The translations under genes were made by a program, and so were the position numbers. From NCBI RefSeq assembly GCF_003719305.1, contig NZ_RARC01000001.1:186001-250000 (forward strand): 64,000 bases of DNA. Reading direction: 5' to 3'. Source of the DNA: Mycolicibacterium stellerae (GTDB taxonomy: Bacteria; Actinomycetota; Actinomycetes; Mycobacteriales; Mycobacteriaceae). This document shows, in pieces, positions 31,786-43,093 of the stretch. Below the pieces are notes generated by a model, which saw nothing but the letters and a program-made list of their open reading frames with translations, made no database searches and was not told the origin of the DNA. Positions within the stretch are counted from its first letter, which is position 1, and each line of letters begins with the position of its first letter.

Positions 31786-33249
31786 TCACCCATTGTCGGC
31801 GCTGGCCACCGATTGTGCGACCTCCACGGGCCGTGTCGCGGAAATCAGTCGGCCCGGCAGCAGCACATAGATCGAGGTACCCGGCGGCTGCCCGCCGGGC
31901 AGGGTGTCCTCCACCCGAAGCGCGCCGCCGTGTTTGAGAACGACCTGCTTGACGATGGCCAGGCCGAGGCCAGAGCCCGGCATGGCCCGCGCCGACGTGG
32001 ACCGGAAGAACCGCTCGAAGACCAGCTGGCGTTCGTGCGGCGGGATGCCGGGGCCGTAGTCGGAGACGACGAGCTCGGCGCGCACCGGATCGATCTGGCT
32101 CATTCGCACGAGGACCCGGCCGTTGGCCGGGCTCCACTTGGCAGCGTTGTCGAGCAGGTTCAGCACGGCTCGCGACAACCCGGCCGAATCGCCGAACACC
32201 TGCCACGGGATGATGTGGACGTCGAACTCGATGTCGCTGCGGCGCCGCCGAACCCGTTCGAGGGAGCGGTCGATGACCTCGGACATGTCGACGGGTTCGT
32301 GCACAACGCCGCCGGCTTCGTCGCGGGTGAGATCTACCAAATCGCCTACCAGCGTTGACAATTCCTCGATCTGTGCGATGACATCGGCGCGCAGCTCGAC
32401 CATCTCGTTCTCGGGAATCCGCGGCGCGCCTGGCTGCTGGGACGCTATCAGCAGCTCGACGTTGGTGCGCAATGACGTGAGCGGGGTACGCAGCTCGTGA
32501 CCCGCGTCGGTGACGAGGCGGGCCTGCCGTTCTCGCGACTCGGCCAGTCCGCGCAGCATCATGTTGAAAGCCTGTGTGAGACGCGCGAGTTCGTCGCTGC
32601 CGAGCACCGGGATCGGGCGCAGATCATCGGTGCGCGCCACCCGTTCGGCGGCCTCGGTGAGCCGGGCCACCGGTCGCAACCCCGCCCGGGCCACCATTCC
32701 GCCTGCGAACGCGGCGATCGCCACCCCGATCCCACCGACGATGAGCAGCACTGTGCCAAGCCGTTTGAGCACCTTGCCGGTGGGGGCAAGGCTCTTCGAG
32801 ATCAACAACGAGCTGCCGTTGCTCAAATGAACGGCGAGCACACGCTGATGGTCGGCGGTGCGCAGCGACAGCAGCAGCTGGCCGGACATCACGTCCTTCT
32901 CCTGCTTGCCGATCGGCAGCGTCTGCCCCTGCTGGTTGGCCGTGTAGATGGACCGGCCCGGGTTCACCAGCATCGCGTTGACGTCGGAGTAGGCCGTCCC
33001 CTCGATCGCCTTGCCCGGATCGGCGGCCAGCGAACCGCTTTCGATCAGCAGGCGGGCCCGGCTGTGCAGCTGGTTGTCGATGTCGTCGTAGAGCGCCCTC
33101 GAGACGACGACGTACACGGCGAGCGCCATCAGCACGACGACCATCGCGACCATCGACATCGCGAGCAGCATCACCCGCCAGCGCAGTGACAGCGAGCTGG
33201 GTTCGGGTAGCGAACTGGGCCGGAACGGGAGGGGTCGCAAACCAGCCAT
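31786..33249 (-). CDS. mprB: Sensor histidine kinase MprB
   Basis: This 487-residue inner-membrane kinase senses envelope stress and phosphorylates MprA. It has two membrane helices (about 26-50 and 164-185) flanking an extracytoplasmic domain, then a HAMP linker (187-240) and a HisKA domain with phospho-accepting His251 (VTDAGHELRTPLTSLR). The ATPase domain has N-box LNLLDNAAKWSP, G1 VSDYGPGIP and G2 GSGLGLAIVKQVV. The start overlaps the mprA stop by one base. It controls the pepD gene downstream. Confidence 0.95.
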   Translation of the reverse strand: MAGLRPLPFRPSSLPEPSSLSLRWRVMLLAMSMVAMVVVLMALAVYVVVSRALYDDIDNQLHSRARLLIESGSLAADPGKAIEGTAYSDVNAMLVNPGRSIYTANQQGQTLPIGKQEKDVMSGQLLLSLRTADHQRVLAVHLSNGSSLLISKSLAPTGKVLKRLGTVLLIVGGIGVAIAAFAGGMVARAGLRPVARLTEAAERVARTDDLRPIPVLGSDELARLTQAFNMMLRGLAESRERQARLVTDAGHELRTPLTSLRTNVELLIASQQPGAPRIPENEMVELRADVIAQIEELSTLVGDLVDLTRDEAGGVVHEPVDMSEVIDRSLERVRRRRSDIEFDVHIIPWQVFGDSAGLSRAVLNLLDNAAKWSPANGRVLVRMSQIDPVRAELVVSDYGPGIPPHERQLVFERFFRSTSARAMPGSGLGLAIVKQVVLKHGGALRVEDTLPGGQPPGTSIYVLLPGRLISATRPVEVAQSVASADNG

Positions 33250-33938
33250 TAGGGCGGTGTCTCACGCAGCACGTAACCCACCCCGCGAACGGTGTGGATC
33301 AGCCGCGGCTCGCCTTCCGCTTCAGTCTTGCGACGTAGATAGCCGACATACACCTCGAGGGCATTACCTGAGGTCGGGAAATCGAATCCCCATACTTCTT
33401 CGAGGATGCGGCTGCGGGTGAGCACGCGCCTAGGGTTGGCGATCAGCATTTCCAAGAGGGCGAACTCGGTGCGGGTCAGGCTGATCTGGCGGTGTCCGCG
33501 GGTGACCTCGCGGGTCACCGGGTCCAGGCTCAGATCGGCGAACGTCATCGCAGGCGAATCGCCATCGTCGGGGGTGGTGCGGCGCAACAGCGCGCGCATG
33601 CGCGCGAGAAGTTCCTCGAGCGCGAACGGCTTGGGCAGGTAGTCGTCGGCGCCCGCGTCGAGGCCCGCGACGCGCTCGGACACCGAGTCGCGGGCGGTGA
33701 GAACCAGGATGGGCAGATCGTCTCCGGTACTGCGGAGCTGACGGCAGACCTCGAGGCCGTCGAGCCTGGGCATCATCACATCAAGCACTACCGCGTCGGG
33801 CCGATCGGTGGAGATCAGATCCAGCGCCTCGACGCCATCTTGGGCCAGCGCAACCGAATAACCGTTGAACGACAGCGAGCGACGGAGGGATTCGCGAACA
33901 GCACGGTCGTCGTCAACGACAAGAATTCGCACGGCCAC
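33249..33938 (-). CDS. mprA: Response regulator MprA
   Basis: This 229-residue OmpR/PhoB-type regulator has a receiver domain with acidic pocket VVDDD (8-11), phospho-acceptor Asp53 (VVLDVMMP) and the switch TARDS. The winged-helix DNA-binding domain (about 130-227) has [20 protein letters not shown] and [12 protein letters not shown]. It governs the envelope-stress regulon with MprB. The GTG start lies 17 bp after a perfect 8-3-8 direct repeat, the likely autoregulatory MprA box. It is the first gene of mprA-mprB-pepD-moaB2. Confidence 0.96.
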   Translation of the reverse strand: MAVRILVVDDDRAVRESLRRSLSFNGYSVALAQDGVEALDLISTDRPDAVVLDVMMPRLDGLEVCRQLRSTGDDLPILVLTARDSVSERVAGLDAGADDYLPKPFALEELLARMRALLRRTTPDDGDSPAMTFADLSLDPVTREVTRGHRQISLTRTEFALLEMLIANPRRVLTRSRILEEVWGFDFPTSGNALEVYVGYLRRKTEAEGEPRLIHTVRGVGYVLRETPP

Positions 33939-33954
33939 CAGTGTTAACCCATCG

Positions 33955-33973
33955 CCTGAGAGCGGCCTGAGAG
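33955..33973 (-). promoter_or_regulatory. MprA box (autoregulatory)
   Basis: CCTGAGAG occurs twice as an exact direct repeat separated by CGG, giving the 19-bp 8-3-8 layout described for the MprA box. It lies between rpmF and mprA, 17 bp before the mprA start. A weaker copy precedes pepD. Confidence 0.75.
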
Positions 33974-34021
33974 GCTCGCCGGTGGTCCGTCGGCGAGTTC
34001 AATCACCGCAAGGCGAGCCGA

Positions 34022-34195
34022 TCAGCGACGGTCGAGGTCGATCAGGCCGAGTCGAGCGGCCTTGAGTAGACGGCGCGGCACCTTGTGCTGCTGGCCTGCG
34101 ACCGTGACACCGACGAGCTCGGTGCGCTTGGCCTTCCACTGCGAGCGGCGGCTACGGGTGTTCGAGCGCGACATCCGGCGCTTGGGCACAGCCAT
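34022..34195 (-). CDS. rpmF: 50S ribosomal protein L32
   Basis: L32 has 57 residues: [20 protein letters not shown] begins the conserved basic N-terminus. No cysteines are present, so this is the zinc-free form. GAGGAG precedes the ATG; an in-frame extension upstream is not used. It lies 83 bp upstream of mprA on the same strand, as in M. tuberculosis. Confidence 0.95.
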   Translation of the reverse strand: MAVPKRRMSRSNTRSRRSQWKAKRTELVGVTVAGQQHKVPRRLLKAARLGLIDLDRR

Positions 34196-34326
34196 TGGTT
34201 GAAGCTCCTCTATAAGGGGTGCTGCCGCGCAAGTTCGGCGGCCGCAATTGCCTTCAGGATAGCCGGTGACCTGCGCGGCCTCCAAACAGCGCTGACCGGC
34301 CACAGTGCTCCGGTCGACAGCGGCCG

Positions 34327-34518
34327 CTATCGGCGGCGCCGGATCCCTGCGAGTCTTCGCGCCGGCGAAGGGGAACCTGGCTCACGGCGCGGGTTCTCGC
34401 GGTCGAAGTCGCGCATCATGCCGTCGAGCTTGCGGTTCTCGGACCGAAACCGGCGCACGACCCACAGCACTGACGCGAACGCCAGCGCTGCCAGGACGAT
34501 CCACACCAACCAGTCCAT
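34327..34518 (-). CDS. Small single-pass membrane protein
   Basis: This 63-residue protein has one N-terminal helix ([20 protein letters not shown]) followed by a basic, Arg-rich cytoplasmic tail ([20 protein letters not shown]; ends GIRRRR). The ATG is preferred to a GTG two codons earlier because a G-rich ribosome site is well placed. It lies upstream of rpmF on the same strand, in the place of Rv0979c. Function is unknown; the layout resembles small membrane adaptor proteins. Confidence 0.7.
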   Translation of the reverse strand: MDWLVWIVLAALAFASVLWVVRRFRSENRKLDGMMRDFDRENPRREPGSPSPARRLAGIRRRR

Positions 34519-34643
34519 CAGCACCCCCGGCCGAGCGTAGCGTCCGAACTACGCAATTTACGGGTGAATACCCGCGCCGAGCGGTGTTTGTCACGCCGAA
34601 GTCGATAGCGGGGTGCCTTGACGGCGGACCCGAGGAACCGGCT

Positions 34644-34659
34644 AACCTACCGGTTGGTT
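34644..34659 (+). promoter_or_regulatory. TetR-type palindromic operator before atuA operon
   Basis: AACCTACCGGTTGGTT is a 16-bp palindrome around CCGG with one mismatched pair. It looks like ACCGACCGGTCGGT-type TetR operators of actinobacteria. It ends 27 bp before the GTG start of the six-gene operon, so a TetR repressor probably controls the whole pathway. No matching repressor gene is adjacent. Confidence 0.5.
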
Positions 34660-34686
34660 GGTACGCCTGGTCGATGAGGAGAATGC

Positions 34687-36437
<1,751 letters not shown>

Positions 36438-36441
<4 letters not shown>

Positions 36442-37586
36442 ACATCTGGCATACAGCCGAACGAGAGCAACTGCGAAAGACTGTGCGCGCCTTCGCCGAA
36501 CGTGAGGTGCTGCCGCACGTCGACGAGTGGGAGCGCTCCGGCATGCTGCCACGCGAGCTGCACCTCAAGGCCGGTGAAGCCGGCCTGTTGGGAGCCGGAC
36601 TGCCCGAGGCGGTCGGTGGTGGCGGCGGTGACGGCGCCGATGCGGTGGTCATCTGCGAGGAGATGCATTACTCCGGTGCGCCCGGCGGTGTGTTCGCGTC
36701 GCTGTTCACCTGCGGCATCGCGGTGCCGCACATGATCGCCTCCGGCGACCAGCGGCTGATCGATACCTACGTGCGGCCCACGCTGCGCGGCGAGAAGATC
36801 GGGTCGCTGGCGATCACCGAACCCGGCGGCGGCTCCGATGTCGGGCACCTCACCACCAAGGCCGTCCGCGATGGCGACGACTTCATCATCAACGGGGCCA
36901 AGACCTACATCACTTCCGGTGTGCGGGCCGACTACGTCGTCACCGCTGCACGCACGGGCGGCCCTGGCGCGGCTGGAGTTTCGCTGATCGTCGTCGACAA
37001 GGGCACGCCGGGGTTCGAGGTCACCCGCAAGCTCGACAAGATGGGCTGGCGGTCCTCCGACACCGCCGAGCTGTCCTACACCGACGTCCGGGTGCCCGCC
37101 GCGAACCTGATCGGCGAGCAGAACACCGGCTTCATCCAGATCGCGGGCGCATTCGTCTCCGAACGCGTCGGCCTCGCGGCACAGGCATATGCGAGCGCCC
37201 AGCGCTGCCTCGACCTGTCCGTCGAATGGTGCCGCAACCGCGAAACGTTCGGAAAGCCGCTGATCTCAAGGCAATCCGTGCAGAACACGCTCGCCGAGAT
37301 GGCTCGGCGCGTCGACGTGGCGCGGGTGTACACCCGAAGCCTGGTCGAGCGGCAGTTGGCCGGAGAGGCGAATCTGATCACCGAAGTGTGCTTCGCGAAG
37401 AACACCGCCGTCGAGGCAGGCGAATGGGTCGCCAACCAGGCGGTGCAGCTGTTCGGCGGGATGGGATACATGTCCGAGTCGGAAGTCGAGCGTCAGTACC
37501 GCGACATGCGAATCCTCGGGATCGGTGGCGGGACAACCGAAATCCTGACCTCCCTGGCCGCCAAGACGTTGGGATACCAGTCATGA
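36438..37586 (+). CDS. fadE13: Acyl-CoA dehydrogenase FadE13
   Basis: This 382-residue FAD enzyme would form the alpha,beta-double bond of its acyl-CoA. Motifs include SLAITEPGGGSDVGHLTTKA, FIINGAKTYITSGVRADYVV, NRETFGKPLISRQSVQNTLA and the C-terminal VQLFGGMGYMSESEVERQYR with GIGGGTTEILTSLAAKTLGY. The start overlaps the atuA stop as ATGA, and the stop overlaps accD2 in the same way. It resembles citronellyl- and isovaleryl-type dehydrogenases more than long-chain ones, an inference from context. Confidence 0.92.
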
Positions 37587-39178
37587 CGACTCTCGCGTCG
37601 ACGCTCGACCCGCGTTCATCCGCCTACGCCGAGGCGGCCGCGGCGATGACGGCCAAGCTCGCCGAACTCGACGCCGAACACGTCAAGGCGTTGGCCGGCG
37701 GCGGCGAGAAGTACGTAAAGCGTCATCACGACCGCGGCAAGATGACGGCCCGAGAGCGCATCGAGATGCTGGTCGATCCCGATTCGCCGTTCCTCGAGCT
37801 GAGCCCGCTGGCCGCCTACGGCAGCGACTTCCAGATCGGCGCGAGCGTGGTGACCGGCATCGGCGTGGTCGAGGGCGTCGAGTGCATGCTGGTTGCCCAC
37901 GACCCGACGGTCAAGGGCGGCACCACTAATCCGTGGACGTTGAAGAAGATGTTGCGGGCCAACCAGATTGCGTTTGAGAACCGGCTGCCGGTGATCTCGC
38001 TGGTCGAGTCTGGCGGCGCCGATCTGCCCACGCAGAAGCTGATCTTCATCCCCGGCGGGCAGGGCTTCCGCGACCTGACCCGGTTGTCGGCAGCGGGCAT
38101 CCCGACCATCGCCTTGGTGTTCGGCAACTCCACAGCGGGTGGTGCCTACATCCCCGGCATGTCCGACCACGTCGTGATGATCAAGGAGCGCTCGAAGGTG
38201 TTCCTGGCCGGACCGCCGCTGGTGAAGATGGCCACCGGCGAGGAGTCCGACGACGAATCGCTTGGCGGCGCCGAGATGCACGCCCGCACTTCCGGTCTCG
38301 CCGACTACTTCGCCGTCGACGAACTCGACGCGATCCGGATCGGCCGCCGCATCGTCGCGCGGTTGAACTGGCGCAAGCAGGGGCCGACCCCGAAGCCGTT
38401 CGTCGAGCCGCGCTTCGACGCCGAAGAGCTGATCGGCATCGTCCCGTCCGATCTGCGCATCCCGTTCGATCCGCGGGACGTGATCGCCCGCATCGTCGAC
38501 GGGTCCGACTTCGACGAGTTCAAGCCGCTGTACGGCTCGTCGCTGGTGACCGGTTGGGCGAGGCTCTACGGCTATCCGATCGGGATCCTGGCCAACCACC
38601 GCGGCGTGCTGTTCAGCGAGGAGTCGCAGAAGGCCACCCAGTTCATCCAGCTGGCGAACCGATCCGACACGCCACTGTTGTTCCTGCACAACACCACCGG
38701 CTACATGGTCGGCAAGCAGTACGAGGAAGGCGGAATGATCAAGCACGGCTCGATGATGATCAACGCCGTCTCGAATTCGACCGTCCCGCATATCTCGCTG
38801 CTGATCGGCGCGTCGTACGGCGCAGGTCATTACGGCATGTGCGGGCGCGCCTATGACCCGCGCTTCCTGTTCGCGTGGCCGAGCGCCAAGTCCGCGGTGA
38901 TGGGAGGCACGCAGCTGGCTGGCGTGCTGTCCATCGTGAGCCGGGCGGCCACCGAGGCCCGCGGCCAGCAGGTGGACGAGGAGGCCGACGCCGCGATGCG
39001 GGCCGCCGTCGAAGGGCAGATCGAGGCGGAGTCGCTGCCCATGGTGCTGTCCGGGATGCTGTACGACGACGGCGTGATCGACCCACGCGACACCCGCACG
39101 GTTTTGGGATTGTGCCTGTCCGCCATCGCCAATGGCCCGATCGAGGGGACGTCGAACTTCGGCGTCTTCCGGATGTGA
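37583..39178 (+). CDS. accD2: Acyl-CoA carboxylase beta subunit (carboxyltransferase) AccD2
   Basis: This 531-residue carboxyltransferase moves CO2 from biotin to the acyl-CoA substrate. Crotonase-like N- and C-halves carry GGTTNPWTLKKMLRANQIAF, ESGGADLPTQKLIFIPGG, FGNSTAGGAYIPGMSDHVVM and LIGASYGAGHYGMCGRAYDP. These sequences resemble methylcrotonyl-/geranyl-CoA carboxylase beta subunits more than propionyl-CoA carboxylase. The true start is the ATG overlapping fadE13 (ATGA); the much longer frame is a shadow. It partners accA2, with which it overlaps. Confidence 0.93.
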   Translation: MTTLASTLDPRSSAYAEAAAAMTAKLAELDAEHVKALAGGGEKYVKRHHDRGKMTARERIEMLVDPDSPFLELSPLAAYGSDFQIGASVVTGIGVVEGVECMLVAHDPTVKGGTTNPWTLKKMLRANQIAFENRLPVISLVESGGADLPTQKLIFIPGGQGFRDLTRLSAAGIPTIALVFGNSTAGGAYIPGMSDHVVMIKERSKVFLAGPPLVKMATGEESDDESLGGAEMHARTSGLADYFAVDELDAIRIGRRIVARLNWRKQGPTPKPFVEPRFDAEELIGIVPSDLRIPFDPRDVIARIVDGSDFDEFKPLYGSSLVTGWARLYGYPIGILANHRGVLFSEESQKATQFIQLANRSDTPLLFLHNTTGYMVGKQYEEGGMIKHGSMMINAVSNSTVPHISLLIGASYGAGHYGMCGRAYDPRFLFAWPSAKSAVMGGTQLAGVLSIVSRAATEARGQQVDEEADAAMRAAVEGQIEAESLPMVLSGMLYDDGVIDPRDTRTVLGLCLSAIANGPIEGTSNFGVFRM

Positions 39179-41151
39179 GCACGATGGTCACACGAGTTCT
39201 GGTCGCCAACCGCGGGGAGATCGCCCGCCGCGTGTTCGCCACGTGCCGGCGCCTCGGGATCGGCACCGTCGCCGTCTACACCGATCCCGATGCCGGCTCG
39301 CCGCATGTCGCGGAGGCCGATGCGCGGGTCCGGCTGGAGGGCCGCAACGGGTACCTCGACAGCGCGCAGCTGATCGCCGCGGCAATGGCATCGGGCGCCG
39401 ACGCCGTCCACCCCGGGTATGGATTCCTTTCCGAGAATGCGGATTTCGCCGCTGCGGTGCTGGACGCCGGGTTGACGTGGATCGGCCCCCCGGTCGCCGC
39501 GGTGGCGGCGATGGGCTCCAAGATCGAGGCCAAGAAGATGATGGCGGCCGCGGGCGTGCCGGTGCTCGACGAGCTGGACCCCGAGACCGTGACGGCCGAC
39601 CAGCTGCCGGTGCTGATCAAGGCGTCGGCAGGCGGCGGGGGCCGCGGTATGCGGGTGGTCCGCGAATTGTCCGAACTGCCTTCGCAAGTCGAGGCGGCGC
39701 GTCGCGAGGCGCAGTCGGCGTTCGGCGACTCCACGGTGTTCTGTGAGCGCTACCTCGCAACCGGTCACCACGTCGAGGTGCAGGTGCTGGCCGACGAGCA
39801 CGGCACCGTGTGGGCCGTCGGCGAACGCGAATGTTCGATCCAGCGGCGCCACCAGAAGATCATCGAAGAGGCACCGTCGCCGCTCGTCGAACGCACTCCT
39901 GGCATGCGCGACAAGCTGTTCGACGCGGCACGGCTTGCAGCTAGCGCCATCGGCTACACGGGTGCGGGCACGGTCGAGTTCATGGCTGACGAGAGCGGGG
40001 ACTTCTTCTTCCTAGAGATGAACACCCGGCTGCAGGTCGAGCATCCGGTCACCGAGGCGACCACCGGCCTCGACCTCGTCGGCCTTCAACTGTTTGTCGC
40101 CGACGGCGGCCATCTAGACCCCGAACCACCCCCGTCACGCGGCTACTCCATCGAGGCGCGGCTGTACGCCGAGGACCCGGCCAAGGGCTGGCAGCCGCAG
40201 GCCGGATCCGTGTACCGCTTCGAAGTGCCCAACACCACAACGCGTTTCGGCACGCTCGACGGGCTTGGAGTGCGCGTCGACACCGGAATCGAGAACGGTT
40301 CAGAGGTGTCGGTGTTCTACGACCCCATGCTGGCCAAGGTGATCTCCTACGCGACGACGCGTCGTCAGGCCGCCAGACTGCTGGCCGACGCGCTTGCCCG
40401 CACCCGCATTCACGGCGTGCGCACCAACCGCGACCTTCTCGTCAACGTGCTGCGCCATCCGGCGTTCCTGGACGGCGCCACCGACACCGCGTTCTTCGAC
40501 ACCCACGGCCTGGCCGAGCTGGCCGCACCGCTGGCAGACGTGCGCGCCGTCGAGTTGTCGGCGCTGGCCGCCGCGCTGGCGGACGCAGCCGAGAATCGCC
40601 GGACGGCAACGGTATTCGCCGCCGCACCGAGTGGCTGGCGCAATGTCACGTCGGGCTTCCAGACCAAGAACTACGGCGACAGCGCGGGAGAGACGCACGA
40701 GGTCCGCTACCGCTTCACCCGCGCCGGTGTTGAATTCCCCGACTTCGATGCGGTGAGCCTGGTGTCGGCGACGCCCACCCGGGTGGTGCTGGCTGTCGAC
40801 GGGGTGGACCGGCCGTTCGACGTCGCGCGGTACGTCGACGATGTGTTCGTCGACTCGACGCTGGGCTCGGTGCAGCTCGTCGCGCTCTCTCGCTTCCCCG
40901 ACCCGACGGCAGCGCTGGCGCACGGGTCCCTGCTGGCGCCGATGCCCGGCTCGGTGCTGCGCATCGGTGCCGCGGTGGGAGACACCGTCACCGCCGGCCA
41001 GCCGTTGATCTGGCTGGAAGCCATGAAGATGGAGCACACCGTGGTCGCGCCTGCCGACGGAGTGCTCGCCGAACTCAACGTCGAATCGGGCCAGCAGGTC
41101 GAGGTCGGCGCCGTACTCGCCCGCGTGGATGATCAAGGAGACCGCCAGTGA
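39175..41151 (+). CDS. accA2: Acyl-CoA carboxylase alpha subunit (biotin carboxylase-BCCP) AccA2
   Basis: This 658-residue fused protein has a biotin carboxylase domain (TRVLVANRGEIARRVFATCR, SAGGGGRGMRVVREL, ERECSIQRRHQKIIEEAPSP, FLEMNTRLQVEHPVTE) and a C-terminal biotinyl domain with LEAMKMEH, where the Lys at about residue 618 is biotinylated. It carboxylates biotin with ATP and bicarbonate and hands CO2 to AccD2. The GTG start overlaps the accD2 stop (GTGA); an ATG three codons later is possible. The biotin is added by BirA encoded elsewhere. Confidence 0.93.
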   Translation: MSTMVTRVLVANRGEIARRVFATCRRLGIGTVAVYTDPDAGSPHVAEADARVRLEGRNGYLDSAQLIAAAMASGADAVHPGYGFLSENADFAAAVLDAGLTWIGPPVAAVAAMGSKIEAKKMMAAAGVPVLDELDPETVTADQLPVLIKASAGGGGRGMRVVRELSELPSQVEAARREAQSAFGDSTVFCERYLATGHHVEVQVLADEHGTVWAVGERECSIQRRHQKIIEEAPSPLVERTPGMRDKLFDAARLAASAIGYTGAGTVEFMADESGDFFFLEMNTRLQVEHPVTEATTGLDLVGLQLFVADGGHLDPEPPPSRGYSIEARLYAEDPAKGWQPQAGSVYRFEVPNTTTRFGTLDGLGVRVDTGIENGSEVSVFYDPMLAKVISYATTRRQAARLLADALARTRIHGVRTNRDLLVNVLRHPAFLDGATDTAFFDTHGLAELAAPLADVRAVELSALAAALADAAENRRTATVFAAAPSGWRNVTSGFQTKNYGDSAGETHEVRYRFTRAGVEFPDFDAVSLVSATPTRVVLAVDGVDRPFDVARYVDDVFVDSTLGSVQLVALSRFPDPTAALAHGSLLAPMPGSVLRIGAAVGDTVTAGQPLIWLEAMKMEHTVVAPADGVLAELNVESGQQVEVGAVLARVDDQGDRQ

Positions 41152-42320
41152 CAACGACAGACAACGGCTTCATCGAGAGCGAAGAGCGCAAGGCGCTGCG
41201 CAGGGCGGTCGCCGGAATGGCAGCCAATTACGGCCAGGACTACTACCTGGAGAAGGCCCGGGCCGGCCAGCACACCGACGAATTATGGCAGGAGACAGGC
41301 AAACTCGGCTTCATCGGCGTCAACCTGCCCGAGGAGTACGGCGGCGGCGGCGCGGGCATGTACGAGCTGTCCATCGTGATGGAGGAAATGTCGGCCGGCG
41401 GCTGCCCGCTGCTGCTGATGGTGGTCTCCCCCGCCATCAACGGCACGATCATCAGCAAGTTCGGCACCGACGAGCAGAAGAAGCGGTGGCTGCCGGGGAT
41501 CGCCGACGGCTCGATCACGATGGCTTTCGCGATCACCGAACCCGACGCAGGCAGCAACAGCCACCGCATCACCACCACCGCCCGCCGCGACGGCAGCGGC
41601 TGGGTGCTCAACGGCCAGAAGGTGTACATCTCCGGTGTCGACCAGGCGCAGGCGGTGCTCGTCGTGGGCCGGACTGAAGAGGCGAAGACCGGTAATCTGC
41701 GGCCCGCGCTGTTCATCGTGCCCACCCATACTCCGGGCTTCACCTGGACCAAGATCGACATGGAGATCGTCAGCCCGGAAAACCAGTTCCAGGTTTTCCT
41801 CGACGACGTCCGGCTGCCGTCCGACGCGCTGGTGGGATCCGAGGACGCCGCGATCGCCCAGCTGTTCGCCGGCCTGAACCCCGAGCGGATCATGGGCGCG
41901 GCCAGCGCGGTGGGCATGGGCCGGTTCGCGATCAACAAGGCCGTCGACTACGTCAAGACCCGCCAGGTGTGGAAGACGCCGATCGGCGCGCACCAGGGCC
42001 TGTCGCATCCGTTGGCGCAGAACCACATCGAGGTCGAGCTCGCGAAGCTGATGATGCAGAAGGCCGCGACGTTGTATGACAGCGGCGACGACGTGGGCGC
42101 GGCCGAGGCGGCGAACATGGCCAAGTATGCGGCGGGCGAGGCGTCGGTGCGCGCGGTCGACCAGGCGGTGCAGTCGCTCGGCGGCAACGGGCTGACCAAG
42201 GAGTACGGCATCGCCGCGGCGGTGACGGCGTCCAAGCTGGCCCGCATCGCCCCGGTCAGCCGGGAGATGGTGCTCAACTTCGTAGCGCAGACGTCGTTGG
42301 GTCTGCCACGCTCTTATTGA
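41148..42320 (+). CDS. fadE12: Acyl-CoA dehydrogenase FadE12
   Basis: This 390-residue acyl-CoA dehydrogenase has GFIGVNLPEEYGGGGAGMYE, MAFAITEPDAGSNSHRITTT, GWVLNGQKVYISGVDQAQAV and QSLGGNGLTKEYGIAAAVTA. The C-terminus ends in FVAQTSLGLPRSY. It overlaps accA2 (GTGA) and echA7 (TGATG). With fadE13 it gives two dehydrogenases on either side of a carboxylase, the order expected if the pathway dehydrogenates, carboxylates, hydrates, and then repeats. Confidence 0.92.
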   Translation: MTTTDNGFIESEERKALRRAVAGMAANYGQDYYLEKARAGQHTDELWQETGKLGFIGVNLPEEYGGGGAGMYELSIVMEEMSAGGCPLLLMVVSPAINGTIISKFGTDEQKKRWLPGIADGSITMAFAITEPDAGSNSHRITTTARRDGSGWVLNGQKVYISGVDQAQAVLVVGRTEEAKTGNLRPALFIVPTHTPGFTWTKIDMEIVSPENQFQVFLDDVRLPSDALVGSEDAAIAQLFAGLNPERIMGAASAVGMGRFAINKAVDYVKTRQVWKTPIGAHQGLSHPLAQNHIEVELAKLMMQKAATLYDSGDDVGAAEAANMAKYAAGEASVRAVDQAVQSLGGNGLTKEYGIAAAVTASKLARIAPVSREMVLNFVAQTSLGLPRSY

Positions 42321-43093
42321 TGAAAACTGTCGTCCACTACTCCGTCGAAGGTCCGGTCGCCCGGCTGACGCTGGACTCGCCGGACAATCGCAATGCGTTG
42401 TCCAAGGCGTTGGTCAGCCAGCTGCGGCAGGGCCTGTGCGATGCATCCGATGACTCCGCGGTGCGGGCGGTGGTGTTGACCCACACCGGCGGCACGTTCT
42501 GTGCGGGAGCCGACCTGTCGGAATCTTCCGCGGCCAGCGGCGGCGACGCGGCCGAGACGGTGGTCGAGAACGCGCGTCAGCTGACGTCCGTTCTGCGCTC
42601 GATCCTCGAGATGCCACAGCCTGTGATCGGCGCGATCGACGGGCATGCCCGGGCGGGCGGTCTGGGGCTCGTCGGGGCATGCGACATCGTCGTGGCGGGG
42701 CGCAACAGCACCTTCGCGCTGACCGAGGCGCGCATCGGGGTGGCGCCGTCGATCATCTCGCTAACGCTGCTGCCGAAGATGTCCGCGCGCGCTGCTGGAC
42801 GGTATTTCGTGACAGGAGAGAAATTCGGGGCTGATGAGGCCGCTGAGATTGGTCTGATCACGATCGCGGCCGACGACGTCGATGGCGCCGTAAGTGAGCT
42901 GACAGCCGAGATCGCCAAGGGCTCGCCGCAGGGCCTTGCGGCTTCGAAGGCGCTGACCACCGCCGCGATCTTGAATGCATTCGACGACCATGCCGAGGCT
43001 CTGACCAGGCAATCTGCCGAGCTTTTCGTCTCCGACGAAGCCCGCGAGGGCATGCTGTCGTTCCTGCAGAAGCGCCCGCCGAACTGGCGGTGA
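42320..43093 (+). CDS. echA7: Enoyl-CoA hydratase EchA7
   Basis: This 257-residue crotonase-family protein would hydrate the carboxylated enoyl-CoA. Motifs are VLTHTGGTFCAGADLSE for the oxyanion hole, and IGAIDGHARAGGLGLVGACD with LTEARIGVAPSIISLTLLPK. It is the last gene of the six-gene operon and resembles methylglutaconyl-/isohexenylglutaconyl-CoA hydratases in context. I chose the ATG overlapping the fadE12 stop; a TTG one codon earlier is an alternative. No terminator is obvious downstream. Confidence 0.9.
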   Translation: MKTVVHYSVEGPVARLTLDSPDNRNALSKALVSQLRQGLCDASDDSAVRAVVLTHTGGTFCAGADLSESSAASGGDAAETVVENARQLTSVLRSILEMPQPVIGAIDGHARAGGLGLVGACDIVVAGRNSTFALTEARIGVAPSIISLTLLPKMSARAAGRYFVTGEKFGADEAAEIGLITIAADDVDGAVSELTAEIAKGSPQGLAASKALTTAAILNAFDDHAEALTRQSAELFVSDEAREGMLSFLQKRPPNWR

